DNA of 64,000 nt. Source: Multifurca ochricompacta (lineage: Eukaryota; Basidiomycota; Agaricomycetes; Russulales; Russulaceae). Location: positions 248,001 through 312,000 of the forward strand of contig WTXG01000002.1 of the NCBI GenBank assembly GCA_022496185.1. Reading direction: 5' to 3'. The notes under the pieces are model-generated. The model had not been told where the DNA came from, made no database searches, and saw only the letters and a list, made by a program, of their open reading frames with translations. The first letter of the stretch is position 1. Each line of letters begins with the position of its first letter. The position numbers and the translations under genes are program-made. Shown in pieces: positions 22,984 to 33,898 of this stretch.

Positions 22984-24916
22984 TTAGCTCTTGCTTGCCA
23001 TGAAAGCTGTGAAGCTTTCTTTCGACTGGCGATCAAATCCCAAAGGATAGGATGCCAAGTCCTTCGTCAGTGCTAATGTGTCAAGACTCGCGCGCTGATG
23101 GCCCTTGACCGATGCGAGAGTCTTCCCGTTGTGAAGCACCCCAGCTGGTGGCTCTTCACTTTGGCCGCTGTCACCACCATGATCAATATGGAATGGGAAC
23201 GACCCAAGACCCGTCGAAATGGAAGAAAGTTGGGACCCTGTAGACATGCCTATAATCTGACGTCTCGGCGGTACCAGATCACCATCATCTTTTACAGGGG
23301 TGAGGGCAGGGCGAGTAGGGACACTGTGTGTCTCCTGTGCGAGTGGCGAGCGCGGCGGCGTCCGAAGTGGGCGGTTAGAGATTGGCGACGGCGGGACAAA
23401 GGTGAAACTCTCAAGGATCGAGTCTGCACGGCCAGACACGCCTGAAGCCATCGTGCTCATTGACATGCGATGGGAGATCAATTGGCCCTTCTCGACTTGT
23501 TGTGCCTGTGCTTGCACACCTGCCAACGCGCGCTCTTGCTGACGTTCGAGAGAGTTCGTAGCGTTGCCGGCGAAAGGTGAAACCAGGCGGCCGCTGGCCA
23601 TACGGACCAACGTACGCGGAGCCGTTCCTTCGGAACTGGCAATCGGCGTATTAGGGATAAAGGAGGCACTCGCCGGTTGGGCGAACCCGAGATGGACGCG
23701 TGTCGCGTCCATAATGTTTGCACCAATGACACTCGCCGCCTGTGTATACGTGCTCATTGGGCGACCCGACTCATTGACGTCGGGGCCTGCATTCCATGAG
23801 TCCTGCAGAACCGTTCCACTCCAATCCTGCGGCGCTTGGGAAGAGCCCTGAGTTGCCATAGAGCTACGGAAAGCAGGAGACCGTTGATCGGCGAATGGAT
23901 CAGCAGGTATGGGGAGGAAATGATTCTCATCAGCCTCGTGCAATATATCTTGTGGACCGAAGGACGAGGCCGTAAGGGGGGAACGAATGGAAGGACGCGA
24001 AGTAAGACTTCTTGTGGAGGCTGAAACGACGGCCGCCTTCGCAGCGCTCGCGACCTGTCGGCCAGTGACGATCGTAGGCACTTCTGAGAGAACATCGCTG
24101 GCGTAGCTAGCATTCGTGATGTAGGACCGGTCGTCACCCATGAGATCAGAGATAACAGAAGGATTGGCAGGAACCGACTCGACGGAGAGGTTCATGTGGT
24201 CTATATTGAGACCAACATCTTGTAGGCGTTGCGGGCGCAGAGGGCTCGCTGAAACCGACTGGGACGCAGACCCAGATGGAAGAACGGAGGCAGGGGGTGG
24301 AACGAAGGCAATAGGAATAACATTAGTAGACTGTGAGCCGGTGGACGTCGTCTGGATTGAGTGGCTATCCCCGAAAGGATTAGATTGAGAAGAGTCGCGA
24401 TTAGGCGAAGCAGATTGTGGCGTGGGGTCGAGATCAATGGTCGAGTTCGAATTTCCGTACACCCTGACGATAGACTCTGTGGAAACGGGCTCTGGAGTGG
24501 GAAGAATCTTCTCGATAGGATCGGGACGGTTGAGAACAGTGTCCGCCGGTGCTGGGATGTCCTTGAGCTCAGGTGCCACAGGTTGAGCAGGGACTACATT
24601 TCGACGGCGCCACCAGAGAAGTAGACCGGCGACAAGAAAGAAAAAGAAGAGGGAGCCAATGACGGCACCTGCGATGACCCCCACGTTAACCCCATGGTTG
24701 GCGTTGGATGAAGTTGGACTGTCAACACATCTGAAAGTGCTGCATTGAGAGCAGCTCCTGGAAAGTACGTGTTGAAACCCGCATAGAGAGAGAAGGATGC
24801 TAATATACGTACTGTGCAATTTGAAAACAAGTCTGAGACGGTCCACAGTTACAGACTGGGGGGATACTGGGGCATTGAACACAGGTATCTCGGGCTAAGA
24901 GAAAGTCTAAATGCAT
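22984..24916 (-). CDS. OPY2-like membrane anchor protein
   Basis: This is a type-I membrane protein resembling Opy2, which in yeast anchors Ste50 and tethers Ste11 for the HOG and filamentous MAPK pathways. Two exons (24916-24813 and 24757-22984) give 625 residues with matched phases. The Cys-rich ectodomain spans the intron: CVQCPSIPPVCNCGPSQTCF, then QIAQSCSQCSTFRCVDS. This is the Opy2 N-terminal family pattern. One transmembrane helix (about 57-82, GVIAGAVIGSLFFFFLVAGL) is followed by WWRRRN, giving a cytoplasmic tail of about 540 residues. The tail is Ser/Pro/Thr-rich with conserved short blocks such as SDLMGDDRSYITNASYASDV. The start was chosen at MHLDFLLARDTC. It lacks a long hydrophobic signal, so a further upstream exon is possible. 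The assignment rests on the Cys domain and membrane topology. Confidence 0.82.
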
Positions 24917-25333
24917 GGCGAAGACGGCAAAAGGAAGGGATATGGTCAGAAGGATAACAAGAGTGGACTATGTGTGTGTGTGTAAAGGAGATAATAACGA
25001 TGAGGAGGACGGAGACGGAGACGAGGGCGAGGACGGGGACGGGGACGGGGACGAGGGAGAGGAATGAGGGAAGGAGGGAAGGAAGGAAGGAAGGAAGAAA
25101 GATAGAATAGTTTGGGGGAGTCTGGGAATGAAAATAAAATAAAATAAAAAATAAAAAGGAAAATAAATTGAAATCAACCGGCGATAGTCGCGATTCATTA
25201 TGTAATGATCTACTAAAATAAATAAAATTCATTTAAATATAAATATATTTGATTTGATTTTGATTTTGATATGATTGATCATTAGAAAGAAGAAGGCGGC
25301 GGCTGTACACATGTTCGCGTACGGTTGGCTACT
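24917..25333. other. spacer with purine-rich and A/T-rich low-complexity tracts
   Basis: It contains a short TG repeat, a GGAGAC/GGGGAC/GGAAGG purine tract at 25002-25100, an AAAAT-rich run near 25130-25170 and a TTGATTT tract near 25250-25270. No gene. Confidence 0.6.
25002..25100. repeat. purine-rich GGAC/GGAAGG tract
   Basis: Continuous purine-rich imperfect repeats on the plus strand, upstream of the OPY2-like start. This could slow replication or sequencing. Confidence 0.75.
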
Positions 25334-26607
25334 TTACTTTACTTTGGCTGCTACTACTAGCCTTGAAACGTTAGCGACGCGCGTCTCGCATGATGTCAAT
25401 GACTGTAGTCGTATCTGTTCGTGTAGTTTGCCTATTCGACCCTTTTTAAATCCACTCGTTACTATCAAATTCACGTACTTCTTATAAAAGGCTTCAGAAC
25501 TTGATGGCACATCCTGAAATCGCACGCATTAGCTGCGCACCCCAAAACTTCCTGGAATTGCGTCCCCACCTGGTCACGTCTGGCGCCGCGTGTCTTTCGG
25601 CCGGCCTTCTCAAGTTCGCGTCGGTGTTCCCGGTCCTCGCGTAGCCACTGCAGAGCAATTCTGAACAAAGACAGGTCTGGAACCCCTACAGCGTGACCCA
25701 ATGAACGCTCAGCAGGTGCGATCGGCCACGGAGTGGGCTTAGTCAAGAAAGTCCCAAAGCGCATATGTGCAATATGCGTTGGGAATTTATTCAATCCATC
25801 AAAGATGTGAGTAGCATCTATCCTCGTCTCGTTACTTCGCGCGCCGTGGGAGACTTTGTAAGCTCACAGAGAATGGTCGCACTGCGACGCTCACTGTCCT
25901 CCTTCAAGAAGGACAGCAGATCATCACGGACTTGTACATCCAGATCGACAGTCACCTGGATCACACAGGTGAGTAAAAACCAACGCCAATTTATCCAGAC
26001 TCATCCTGTGACGCACTTCGTCGAGCAAAAGGACGTCCCAGTGTTGCATGAGGCCCATGCATAGTTGCACGCGGCGCCTCTCACCATCGGAGATAGCATG
26101 CATATGCCAATCCAAGTCCACATCGAGTATATCTAGTAGGCGGTCACGGCGCTCCTTATGACGGTACCCACCGACCGAGTTGAGAAAGTGCTCAACTACA
26201 ATGTCACCGCGCACGACTGGGTTCATGGCCCTGCCGTACGTTTAGGTAAATATGCGGCCGCCTGCGAATATTAAGAACTTTCCATTCTGTGCCAAGATGC
26301 GTGACACCAGGTGGTGAATCACGGAAGACATCTCGTCCCTTTATCAGAATTTGTGCACCCTCTGATGTGACCAACCGTTTTCCCGCAAGAATCTGAAGCA
26401 GTGTCGATTTCCCAGCTGGTGGAGATGAATTTCGATCAAATACTGTCATTAATTGTCGAAAGCGAAATGCCCACCCCCATTAGCGCCAATGAGGAGCGTG
26501 CGGGAGCTCTTTGGCAGACTGATGTTAACGTCTCTCAATGACGCAGGCGCGGATGGGTCATGATGGTATGTCAGGTTCTGAATAAAAATTTCTGTGACAC
26601 TGTCCAT
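25334..26607 (-). CDS. CAF16: CAF16-type ABC ATPase (CCR4-NOT associated)
   Basis: This is a soluble ABC protein without membrane helices, family Caf16. In yeast Caf16 binds the CCR4-NOT complex. Exon 1 starts at 26607 with [20 protein letters not shown] and ends in the Walker A loop, split by an intron: IGANG, then [13 protein letters not shown]. Next come [13 protein letters not shown] and [24 protein letters not shown]; the ABC signature as [15 protein letters not shown] (canonical LSGGQ is degenerate, a Caf16 trait); Walker B WDVLLLDE, then an intron and [17 protein letters not shown]; and the switch His in [10 protein letters not shown]-terminal [13 protein letters not shown] matches the family tail. 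The residues after KKY, to 25334, and the exon junction near 26230-26290 (one base out of phase) are uncertain. Confidence 0.85.
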
Positions 26608-26992
26608 CCGCCTTCGGTTGCTACGAACTACGTCTCAGTGAGAAAGAGGCAAAGTCGGTTACGATGGCTGTCCACGAGGAGACAGCTTATAATTATTCCC
26701 TCCTTCGCACGACCCAGGGGGTGGAGAACTAGCTTTTACTAAATGCGACCCAACTGATAACCAAAGGCCTGATAAGACAAACATCCAGATTTAATATAAG
26801 GCAGACAGAACTTACTATGAGAGGAGAGTGAGAAAAGAGTAAACCAGCGATCGATGAGAGTTTGGTTTGCAGTTTCGGACTTTGGTGTTGGCCCGCCCGG
26901 CGCCGGGTGAGTAGCGAATGGTGTTACTGGGGCTTCTCTGGCACTGGCACTGCAGCTCAGGCTCAAGATTGCTTTCGGTAACGACGACAACA
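26608..26992. promoter_or_regulatory. bidirectional intergenic region (CAF16 / DUF7704 gene)
   Basis: A 385-bp gap between divergent start codons. It should contain both promoters. I could not pin down a core element. Confidence 0.45.
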
Positions 26993-27827
26993 ATGTCAGA
27001 TTTCCTTGTATTACCTGGAGTCTACAAGGCACTCTTCTTATACATCGAACCGGGTACTTATTTATGATATACTCTCCGGTTCGTGGTTTGCAAATTTGAC
27101 CAGGTTCGATGTGTTAGCCTCCACCATCCTTCCTGCTATTCTCATCTGGTTCGCCCCTGGGGCTGCTTGGTTCCACCATGAGTTGATACCAGCGCCACCA
27201 CAAGAACAAGTTTCTAGCCTAGACGGTCGCACTCGCATGGCGATTTGGCAGCTGGGAAACTGTTGTGACAATTAGGCTCAAATACCTCCCTCCATTTATT
27301 AACCTTCGAGTGCCACAGGCTACCTGCTACTGGGGATGCTGTCCTCCCTGGTGTTCCGCGCAATAAGAGATGCGTTACCCAACAACCCCATTGCGCAAGA
27401 GCGCATCCTCGGTGCAAGTCTGTTGGCGATGGCAATAGCGGATGTAAGTTATCCTTGTGTCGATTGATCGACTAGTCGACAAGAACATTGACACACACTA
27501 TCGTATTTCTCAGGCAACTCAGTAAGACTGCGCACATTCCAGCGTCTAATATATAATCTTATTGTGACAGCATTGTTGCAAGTTTCATTGGGCTTCCAGA
27601 ATCTCTCAAATACCGCCCGGGGCTCTGGAATCCCACGACGCACGGTAACATATCGTTTGTCATAATTCTGTTACTTTTCAGGTGCGTCATTCGGGAAGTA
27701 ATGAAGATGAAATACATCGTCTCGACCAATGAACGTATATTATAGAATTGCTTGGTTTTCGGGAATTGGGCGCACAAGATATTACTTTGGTCAGCAGCGA
27801 TCAAGGGTGCAAGTCAAGAGGATATAA
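26993..27827 (+). CDS. DUF7704-type fungal membrane protein
   Basis: This is a small integral membrane protein of the fungal DUF7704 type; its function is unknown. The start MSDFLVLPGVYKALFLYIEP is followed by ASTILPAILIWFAPGAAWFHHELIPA, MAIWQLGNCYLLLGMLSSLVF, AQERILGASLLAMAIADATH, IVASFIGLPESLKY and HGNISFVIILLLF, ending FSGIGRTRYYF (all read in parts). Four hydrophobic helices are predicted. Exons join across introns at about 27053-27116, 27262-27309, 27444-27513, 27522-27571 and 27682-27744. Between two of these sits an 8-bp exon (27514-27521, GCAACTCA) that restores D-A-T-H-I, a conserved spot in the family. The protein ends KRI and stop. It is the only gene here where a micro-exon must be assumed, but every junction then keeps frame. 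Confidence 0.8.
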
Positions 27828-27920
27828 AATGGTAGGTTGAGGTTGTTGGCTGCTGACATACTCTAAACCGGGCCGATTACATTTCACACGGCTTTTACAT
27901 TTACTTGTGCTCGTTTATCC

Positions 27921-30064
27921 ATGACTTCCACTGCTACACTCGTAGAAATTATTGATCTCACCAGCTCGCCATCTTCTATCGAGAATGAGATTAAATATTT
28001 TCCCAGCTGACTGACCATGTAGCAGATATAGTCCCAGAAAGAGCACAACGCGGGCAAGGCGGAAGCCCAAAAACAGCGAGACTAGCCAGGCTGGCACTGC
28101 TGCAGGCTCGCAAAGCAGCCCCATCGGGTGTGAGCCTGTACAGCTTGGAGAGGGTATAGAAATGCCGTCGGAGGAGGTTGTTCAATGCGACGGCAACGGA
28201 GAATATACGAGGAAGAGGAAACGCCGCCCAAGGAAGAGTAAGGACAGGAGCAAAAATCCAGTGTCCTCTTCACGCGACGATACTCAGCTGGACGAGCTGT
28301 CTATCTCAGACGATGAGCAGCTTTGTTTTGTTGACACCGCGCCCGCGCCAGTGCCGGCGGGCATGGTCTTCGATTCACAGACGCGAACAACGCGCAGTCA
28401 TCTTCACAACCATCGGAAATTCCGCTCCTCTTACCCTCTCATGTATCTGTCCTTAATCCTAGAGATGATTTACCCATACAAATCATTCAACCCGTGGATT
28501 CAGACTCGGACTCTGAGTCTTACATTGAATACCTTGACTACGATGATCGCCTGGTGCGCTCGTAGCTTCCTAAGTTGCTAATAATTGCTCATTTTACATA
28601 GTCACCCGGGATGGTGCGCTATTTTGAGGCATCCACAAAGGATCAAAAGCAGGCGCGTTTCGTCTGCAAGCGTTGCGGTGCGGAGAACGAACACAGGACC
28701 CATGAATGCCCCATACAAATCGTGCGTCTTGATTACTTAACATCATTCGTGCCTATCCAATTTACCTCGCCTCAATCATAGTGTTTGACCTGTGGCGCGC
28801 GTGATGAGCATTCCACGCGCAGCTGTCCTATCAGTAAAACATGCTTTAATTGCGGGATGAAGGGGCATATCAATAAGGTGTGAGACAGTGTTCTTTTTTT
28901 TAATATAGCCCACCTACTGACCATGCGCCCAGAGTTGTCCAAATAGGCATTCCCGGGGCATGATGAGTCACTATGACGATTGTGATCGCTGTGGATCAGA
29001 TAAGCATAACACAAATGTACGAACCGTCGAATTACTTGCAAGCAGTTGCTTACGTCTAATCTCTGGATCAGGAGTGTCCCACGATTTGGAGACTGTATGA
29101 ATATGTTACCGATCGCGAACGTGAAGTTATCCTTCAGCACCGAGAGTCGAATCAATCGCTTGCTCTTGGTAAGGGCGGGGAGGGTTACATCGCGCGCGAT
29201 GAGTGGTGTTACAACTGCGGGAACGGTGGGCACCTTGGCGACGTAAGCCAACAAATGTCTTTTTTTTGAGGGGGAGGGCGTCTGAGACGCTCGCTCACGA
29301 ACCGGTTACTTTTCATAGGATTGCAATGAACTTCCTCGCCCGCATGACGCCCCATCTGCGCCATCCGCCTTTGGCCTGTATAACACTCTTTCCGGGCCGT
29401 TTTCCGACGCAGCTGCCGCGCCAAGACGTGTTCGTGCGCCGCGAGACTGGGAAAGGAACGACGAATCCTTCCAGGACGGCTGGGGCGCCATCCTCCAGTC
29501 AACGTTGGCAAGCGCGCTCGCAATAAGGATCGGATGCGAATGGAACAGCGCGCACTCGAGCTTCAGGAACAGGACGACCCAGATGACTGGTTTGGCAATT
29601 CACGGAATGTGCGCAACCGTGGGACGGGAGACGCCAGGCCCAGGCGTGAGGGCGCCGACAGTGGAAGCGGCTTTGGGAAAAGGGATACGAAGATTCGGGT
29701 TGGAAGGGCGTGGAAGAGCGACGACCCCCCTCATTCTCATCATCATTCTCATCATGATCGTTATGATCGTGACCGCGATCGCGTCCACAACCAGGACCGA
29801 ACTCGAGACCAGGAGGATGATGGTAGGCACAGGCTCGGGCTACGCATTCGGGGATCAGCGAGCAGAAATCATTCTTCACGACGACATGATGAAGAGCGCG
29901 AGCGCGAAAGCCACAAATGGGAGGAGAATCGGATTAGAGATCGAATGCACGACCATTACAAAGATCACGACGAGGAACGAACTGGATGGCGTGGGCGTAA
30001 TTCCCGCCCAGGCTGGGATGACCGAGGTCTGAGAGGACCTCAATATAGAGGAGGATATGTATGA
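27921..30064 (+). CDS. AIR1/AIR2-like zinc-knuckle protein, frame broken
   Basis: This is a CCHC zinc-knuckle RNA-binding protein like Air1/Air2, the RNA-recognition subunits of the TRAMP polyadenylation complex that feeds nuclear RNA to the exosome. An acidic/basic N-terminus (MTSTATLVEIIDLTSSPSS) precedes knuckles C-x2-C-x4-H-x4-C: CKRCGAENEHRTHEC; CLTCGARDEHSTRSC; CFNCGMKGHINK then C across an intron; CDRCGSDKHNTN then EC across an intron; and CYNCGNGGHLGDDC, i.e. five as in Air2. The tail is rich in RD/RE/H, with a HSHHHSHHDRYDRDRD segment (29730-29780). Frame breaks of one missing base occur near 28393 and 29490, and the first intron (about 27985) seems to have lost the G of its donor. 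Introns at 28553-28602, 28723-28780, 28879-28931, 29016-29072 and 29243-29319 (approximate) fit. It is convergent with the coiled-coil gene (stops 231 bp apart). Confidence 0.82.
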
Positions 30065-30294
30065 TAATGTCAATATCCATCTGGAGGCTGACTTCTTATT
30101 GTTCTTGATGAGTAATATTGCTACACGCATCACGCATCCCACGATAGCTCGATGTCCAATTTCATCCTTTTACCATGTCAGTCACTCAAGGTAAGTTGCA
30201 GTTCAAGCCGTTCAACCGGCCAAAATACCCCCTCGTATAGTAAGAAAAAAAATATGACACGTAGATAATGTAACAGGTATATGGGAAATATCCC

Positions 30295-33200
30295 TTACGG
30301 TCCCAGCCCTCCCCCCCGCCTATCCCAAGACCCCAGCGGCGCGTTGGGCATGGCACTTCCTACATAGGCATAAGCATCCGGGTCTGGCGCGTCAAGTGCC
30401 TGAGATGTCGCTGCCCAAGATGATATGGTTGGTATTAATCCTGCAAAGCGCGGGGACGCCGTATGAAAATGCGATGGCTCCTTCATCGAACCCGGTGGCG
30501 GGGCTATCGGTTCAGGTGACGTTATACCTGAGACTGCTGAATGGGTACTGAAGACGGTCTGGCCGAATGCACGTAGCACGTTCCGCGTGCCAGCTGCTTC
30601 AGGCGGCCCCGGTGCCTTGGTCACTGCTTCACCATGCTGCAAGAAGGTTGTATGGATAGATGAGTCTGAAAGTCCTCGCGTACGTAGAGTTCGCGCCGGG
30701 TCGAATCCGCCGCGTTCCACTGAGGAGCTTTGAGGGTCAATGACTGCGTCTACATTACGCGGGAGCGAGCTTTGCGTGTTGTCAGCTGCAGTCAGCATTC
30801 GACCTGCTGCTGCACGCCCGAGTGTTGCACGCCGCAGCTCATCGACATTGGCTCCTGGCTGCCGTGACGACCCTTGGGGGAGGACGATCCACGGGTCGCC
30901 ACGCGGTGCGCCAGCGAAGATACTCATAAGATTGAGAGGGGTACCCCGAGCTGGCACGGGTGTTGCAACCATGTCTCGCACGGTATCCTGTGTGATGGGA
31001 GCCGACGCATTGGTGATGGCACGCCCAGCGCCTGTGCCAGTAAATTCGACGTTCACGGTTGTGGCTGAGGCTGATATCGCAGGACCAAGCTTGGGAGCTA
31101 CGCGGGAAGCGGATCGCACAGGTCCACGTCCCCGGTTGGCTCCATGTGGCGACACCGATCGCTTTGAACCACCAGAAGTGGCACTGCCAAAAAGCTTTGA
31201 GAGTGGCGCCATCCACCCACCACCGTAATTCAGTATAGATCCCTTCTCATTGAATGAAGACCCATCCTTGGGGTTCAACGTCATTTCGCGCACCTTAGGT
31301 GCAATAGATGGATCAAGGACTATATCATTGAGCGTGATGCGCACAGTGCCGAGCTCTTTGAAAATGTCCTTGAAGAGCTTAAGCAGAGTTCTCAGGTCGT
31401 GTCGTGTGCAAATAGTGGTGAACTTGTCATCCTCCAATGCGGCGCGGAAGATGACACGTAAGTTGGCCAGTTCCGCAACAATTCCGTCGACAGTAGAGTG
31501 GGACAGATAGCTGATGTCAGCCCCTAGAATATTCTGTCGCTTTAAGCGGGTCGTGAGTGTCCGCGCGTCAGCTTGTGCGATCCTGTTGAAAAGTTGTTGG
31601 GCACGCTCCAACAAGGCACCGAGAGTAGATGGATTATCAACCAGTGAAGACGATTCGGACTGCCCTTCATTAGGAGAGGCAGAAAGAGACAGTTGGTCGC
31701 TGTAGCTCGCCTGACTTGGAGATAGCATCTCGGCGCAACCTTGGGAGTCAGTTTGAACAGCCCGATGGCGCTGCAGAAGATACAAAGGCTTTTGGCTCCT
31801 TGGCATTTCGGGGGTGGCAGCTTCTGCATCCGACTCGTCGGACGTACTTCCGGCCTGGAGCTCAATACTTATACTGGAGTTGCGTTCCCGAGCGTGCCTG
31901 AGACGCTTCGACGAACTAGAACCAGACAAAAGGGAGTGTCGACTTGTCTCTGGTGTTAGGGGTTCCTGGCAAACGGTTGTGAAAAAAAAACAACGTGAAG
32001 CGCTACGATATACGTACAACGGTACGACGAGATGGCCAGTCTATACTCAGAGAGCGCCTGCCAATTGAAACTTTCTCATGCGAAGAGGAAATCGTCGAGA
32101 CAGGGGAAAGGGGGCCTGGAGCCGTTACGTAGGACATCGGTATCGAGGGTGAAGTTGGCCTGAGTGTGTGGCGGAGTCCTGGAAAGCGCAAAGGAGATGG
32201 AAGTGACTGGTCTGTGGTCGGCTGATTAGAAAGTGGGGAACAGTTTGGCAACCTATAGCATACCATTGCCTGGAGGCGATGCTAGACGCTCTCCAGCTTC
32301 TTCCTGTAGTGCGTGTAGGGCCTCCCGAGATTCTGATAGGAGGTCTTGAAGTTCAGTGTTGCTCTTCTTGAGAGCCTCTTTATCAGCAACGAGTGATTCC
32401 AGAAGTTTCATGACCTCGTCGTGGTGTTCAATGGGTGTAAGGTCAACCTGCTGTCAAAGCATTCACATCCATTAGTTGCCAACCCTCCTGGCGACACAAA
32501 AGCCTACCGAATGGTGTAGCTCCGCTAGCCGCTTTCGGGCTTCGTGCAATAGTTCCTCGGACGATTGACTACGCATCGCCCGCTCCTCTTCCAACTGTTC
32601 TTGGAGACGACGGACCTCTAGGTGTAGCTTCGCTTCGTAGGCCATTAATAGAGAGAAAGATAGCTTGCGAGGATAGGGCTCACCGCATTTATCACCAAGT
32701 GAAACAAGCTTGGCTTCCGCAGCTCGAAGCTTTTGCGCCTCATTGTCCCTCTCCTGATGGAAGTCGTCCCTCTCTTGCATCGCCTGGCGAAGGCGCGCCT
32801 CCCAACCCACAGCGCGAGCATGTTCCGTTGACAAGCGACCAAACGCGGTACGAAGTTCTTGCAAATCGGCAGTGAGGCTCTTGTTCGATACTTCTGTAAG
32901 TTCGTTGTTAAGAAGCGCCTGGCTGAAGCGCTGAATCAAAGGAGTAGAGATATGAGTGCACTCGGTTTCCCATATGAAGTCGAGGGGGGTTTGACCTTCT
33001 CCAGCATCGTTTTTTCCCGCGAAAGTTCCGCTATGCTGTCCTCCAATTGTTGGCGAGTAGCCAAGTCAATTTCAGGATCCGAGGGATCACCGTCGGAATT
33101 TGCTGCTCGCTTGCCTGACTGCACCGAGGTCTAGACGAACTCACCTCGGTCAGTTGGGTGAAAGAGCAGGGTGAAGGGGCGTACCTGCGTCCTCCGTACA

Positions 33201-33519
33201 TACGCCTCGTGTCTCCGTAGCAATGCTTGCCCAACCTCTGCGCATGATAAACTTGGGCAGGTATGTCCTATAGTTTAGACGTACCGGCACTAAGAACGAG
33301 CTGGCTCTCTAACTTTGCTTTTACGGCTAGCCATGCTTTGGTATATTCATTACTTTCCGCTGTAGGGCACTCGCACCCAGGAAGATGAGAAGGAGGTTCT
33401 GGAGTCGAAACTCTAGAGTAGTCAGTCAAAGATCGGGTAAGGTCATCTATAGCAGTGGAGGCATCCAGGAAACTGCGTGATGGTGAACTCGGACCAGGAG
33501 TTGTTGATCCTTGTGACAT
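30295..33519 (-). CDS. conserved coiled-coil protein, unrecognised
   Basis: I do not recognise the family. Starting at MSQGSTTPGPSSPSRSFLDA, a set of exons (33519-33294, 33250-33190, about 33124-32936, 32939-32694, 32660-32500 and 32266-32020) encodes about 300 residues rich in heptads, e.g. VRRLQEQLEEERAMRSQSSE and RQQLEDSIAELSREK. A long last exon (about 32019-30295) follows, with an acidic Ser-rich part, a conserved helical block at about 31660-31260 (RAQQLFNRIAQADARTLTTR, FKDIFKELGTVRITLNDIVL, DPSIAPKVREMTL), then a long Gly/Ser/Pro-rich tail. The order coiled coil, globular helical block, disordered tail suggests a cytoskeletal or septation scaffold, but that is inference. Exon borders are approximate. 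Confidence 0.65.
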
Positions 33520-33898
33520 GATGTCCTTCAAACGCGGCTTAGTTATGGTTAATATAGTTAATAGATAGTTAGCGGTCACCGGTCAGTAAACTCGTTGGCC
33601 CACGTGTCCTGGAGTGAAGTGAATTAAAGACAATAAAAATGGCGGCTTTAGTGGCGGCTTTACATTCTCTTTTATTATGCATGTGGCCATGTAGATACGA
33701 GTGCGTGCGTATGGGTATCATAAATATTAAAAAGAAAGGAAGAAAGGTGAAAGCGAAGCGAAGTAAATGCAACATTAACATGTACAGCATGGCATGGACA
33801 GCGAACGAACAGATTTTGCGACACCAACAACAATGTACCCAAACACAAGAGAAACTGACAGCAGGTTCCATTCCGACCGACGACCGTTGATTCCTTCA
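33520..33898. other. spacer between two minus-strand genes
   Basis: A 379-bp 5' flank of the coiled-coil gene and 3' flank of the neurofibromin gene. No feature is seen other than A/T-rich stretches. Confidence 0.5.

Noticed and set aside
33594..33890. Antisense frames between the coiled-coil and neurofibromin genes
   Set aside because: Low-complexity and mutually overlapping. They look like UTR or spacer.
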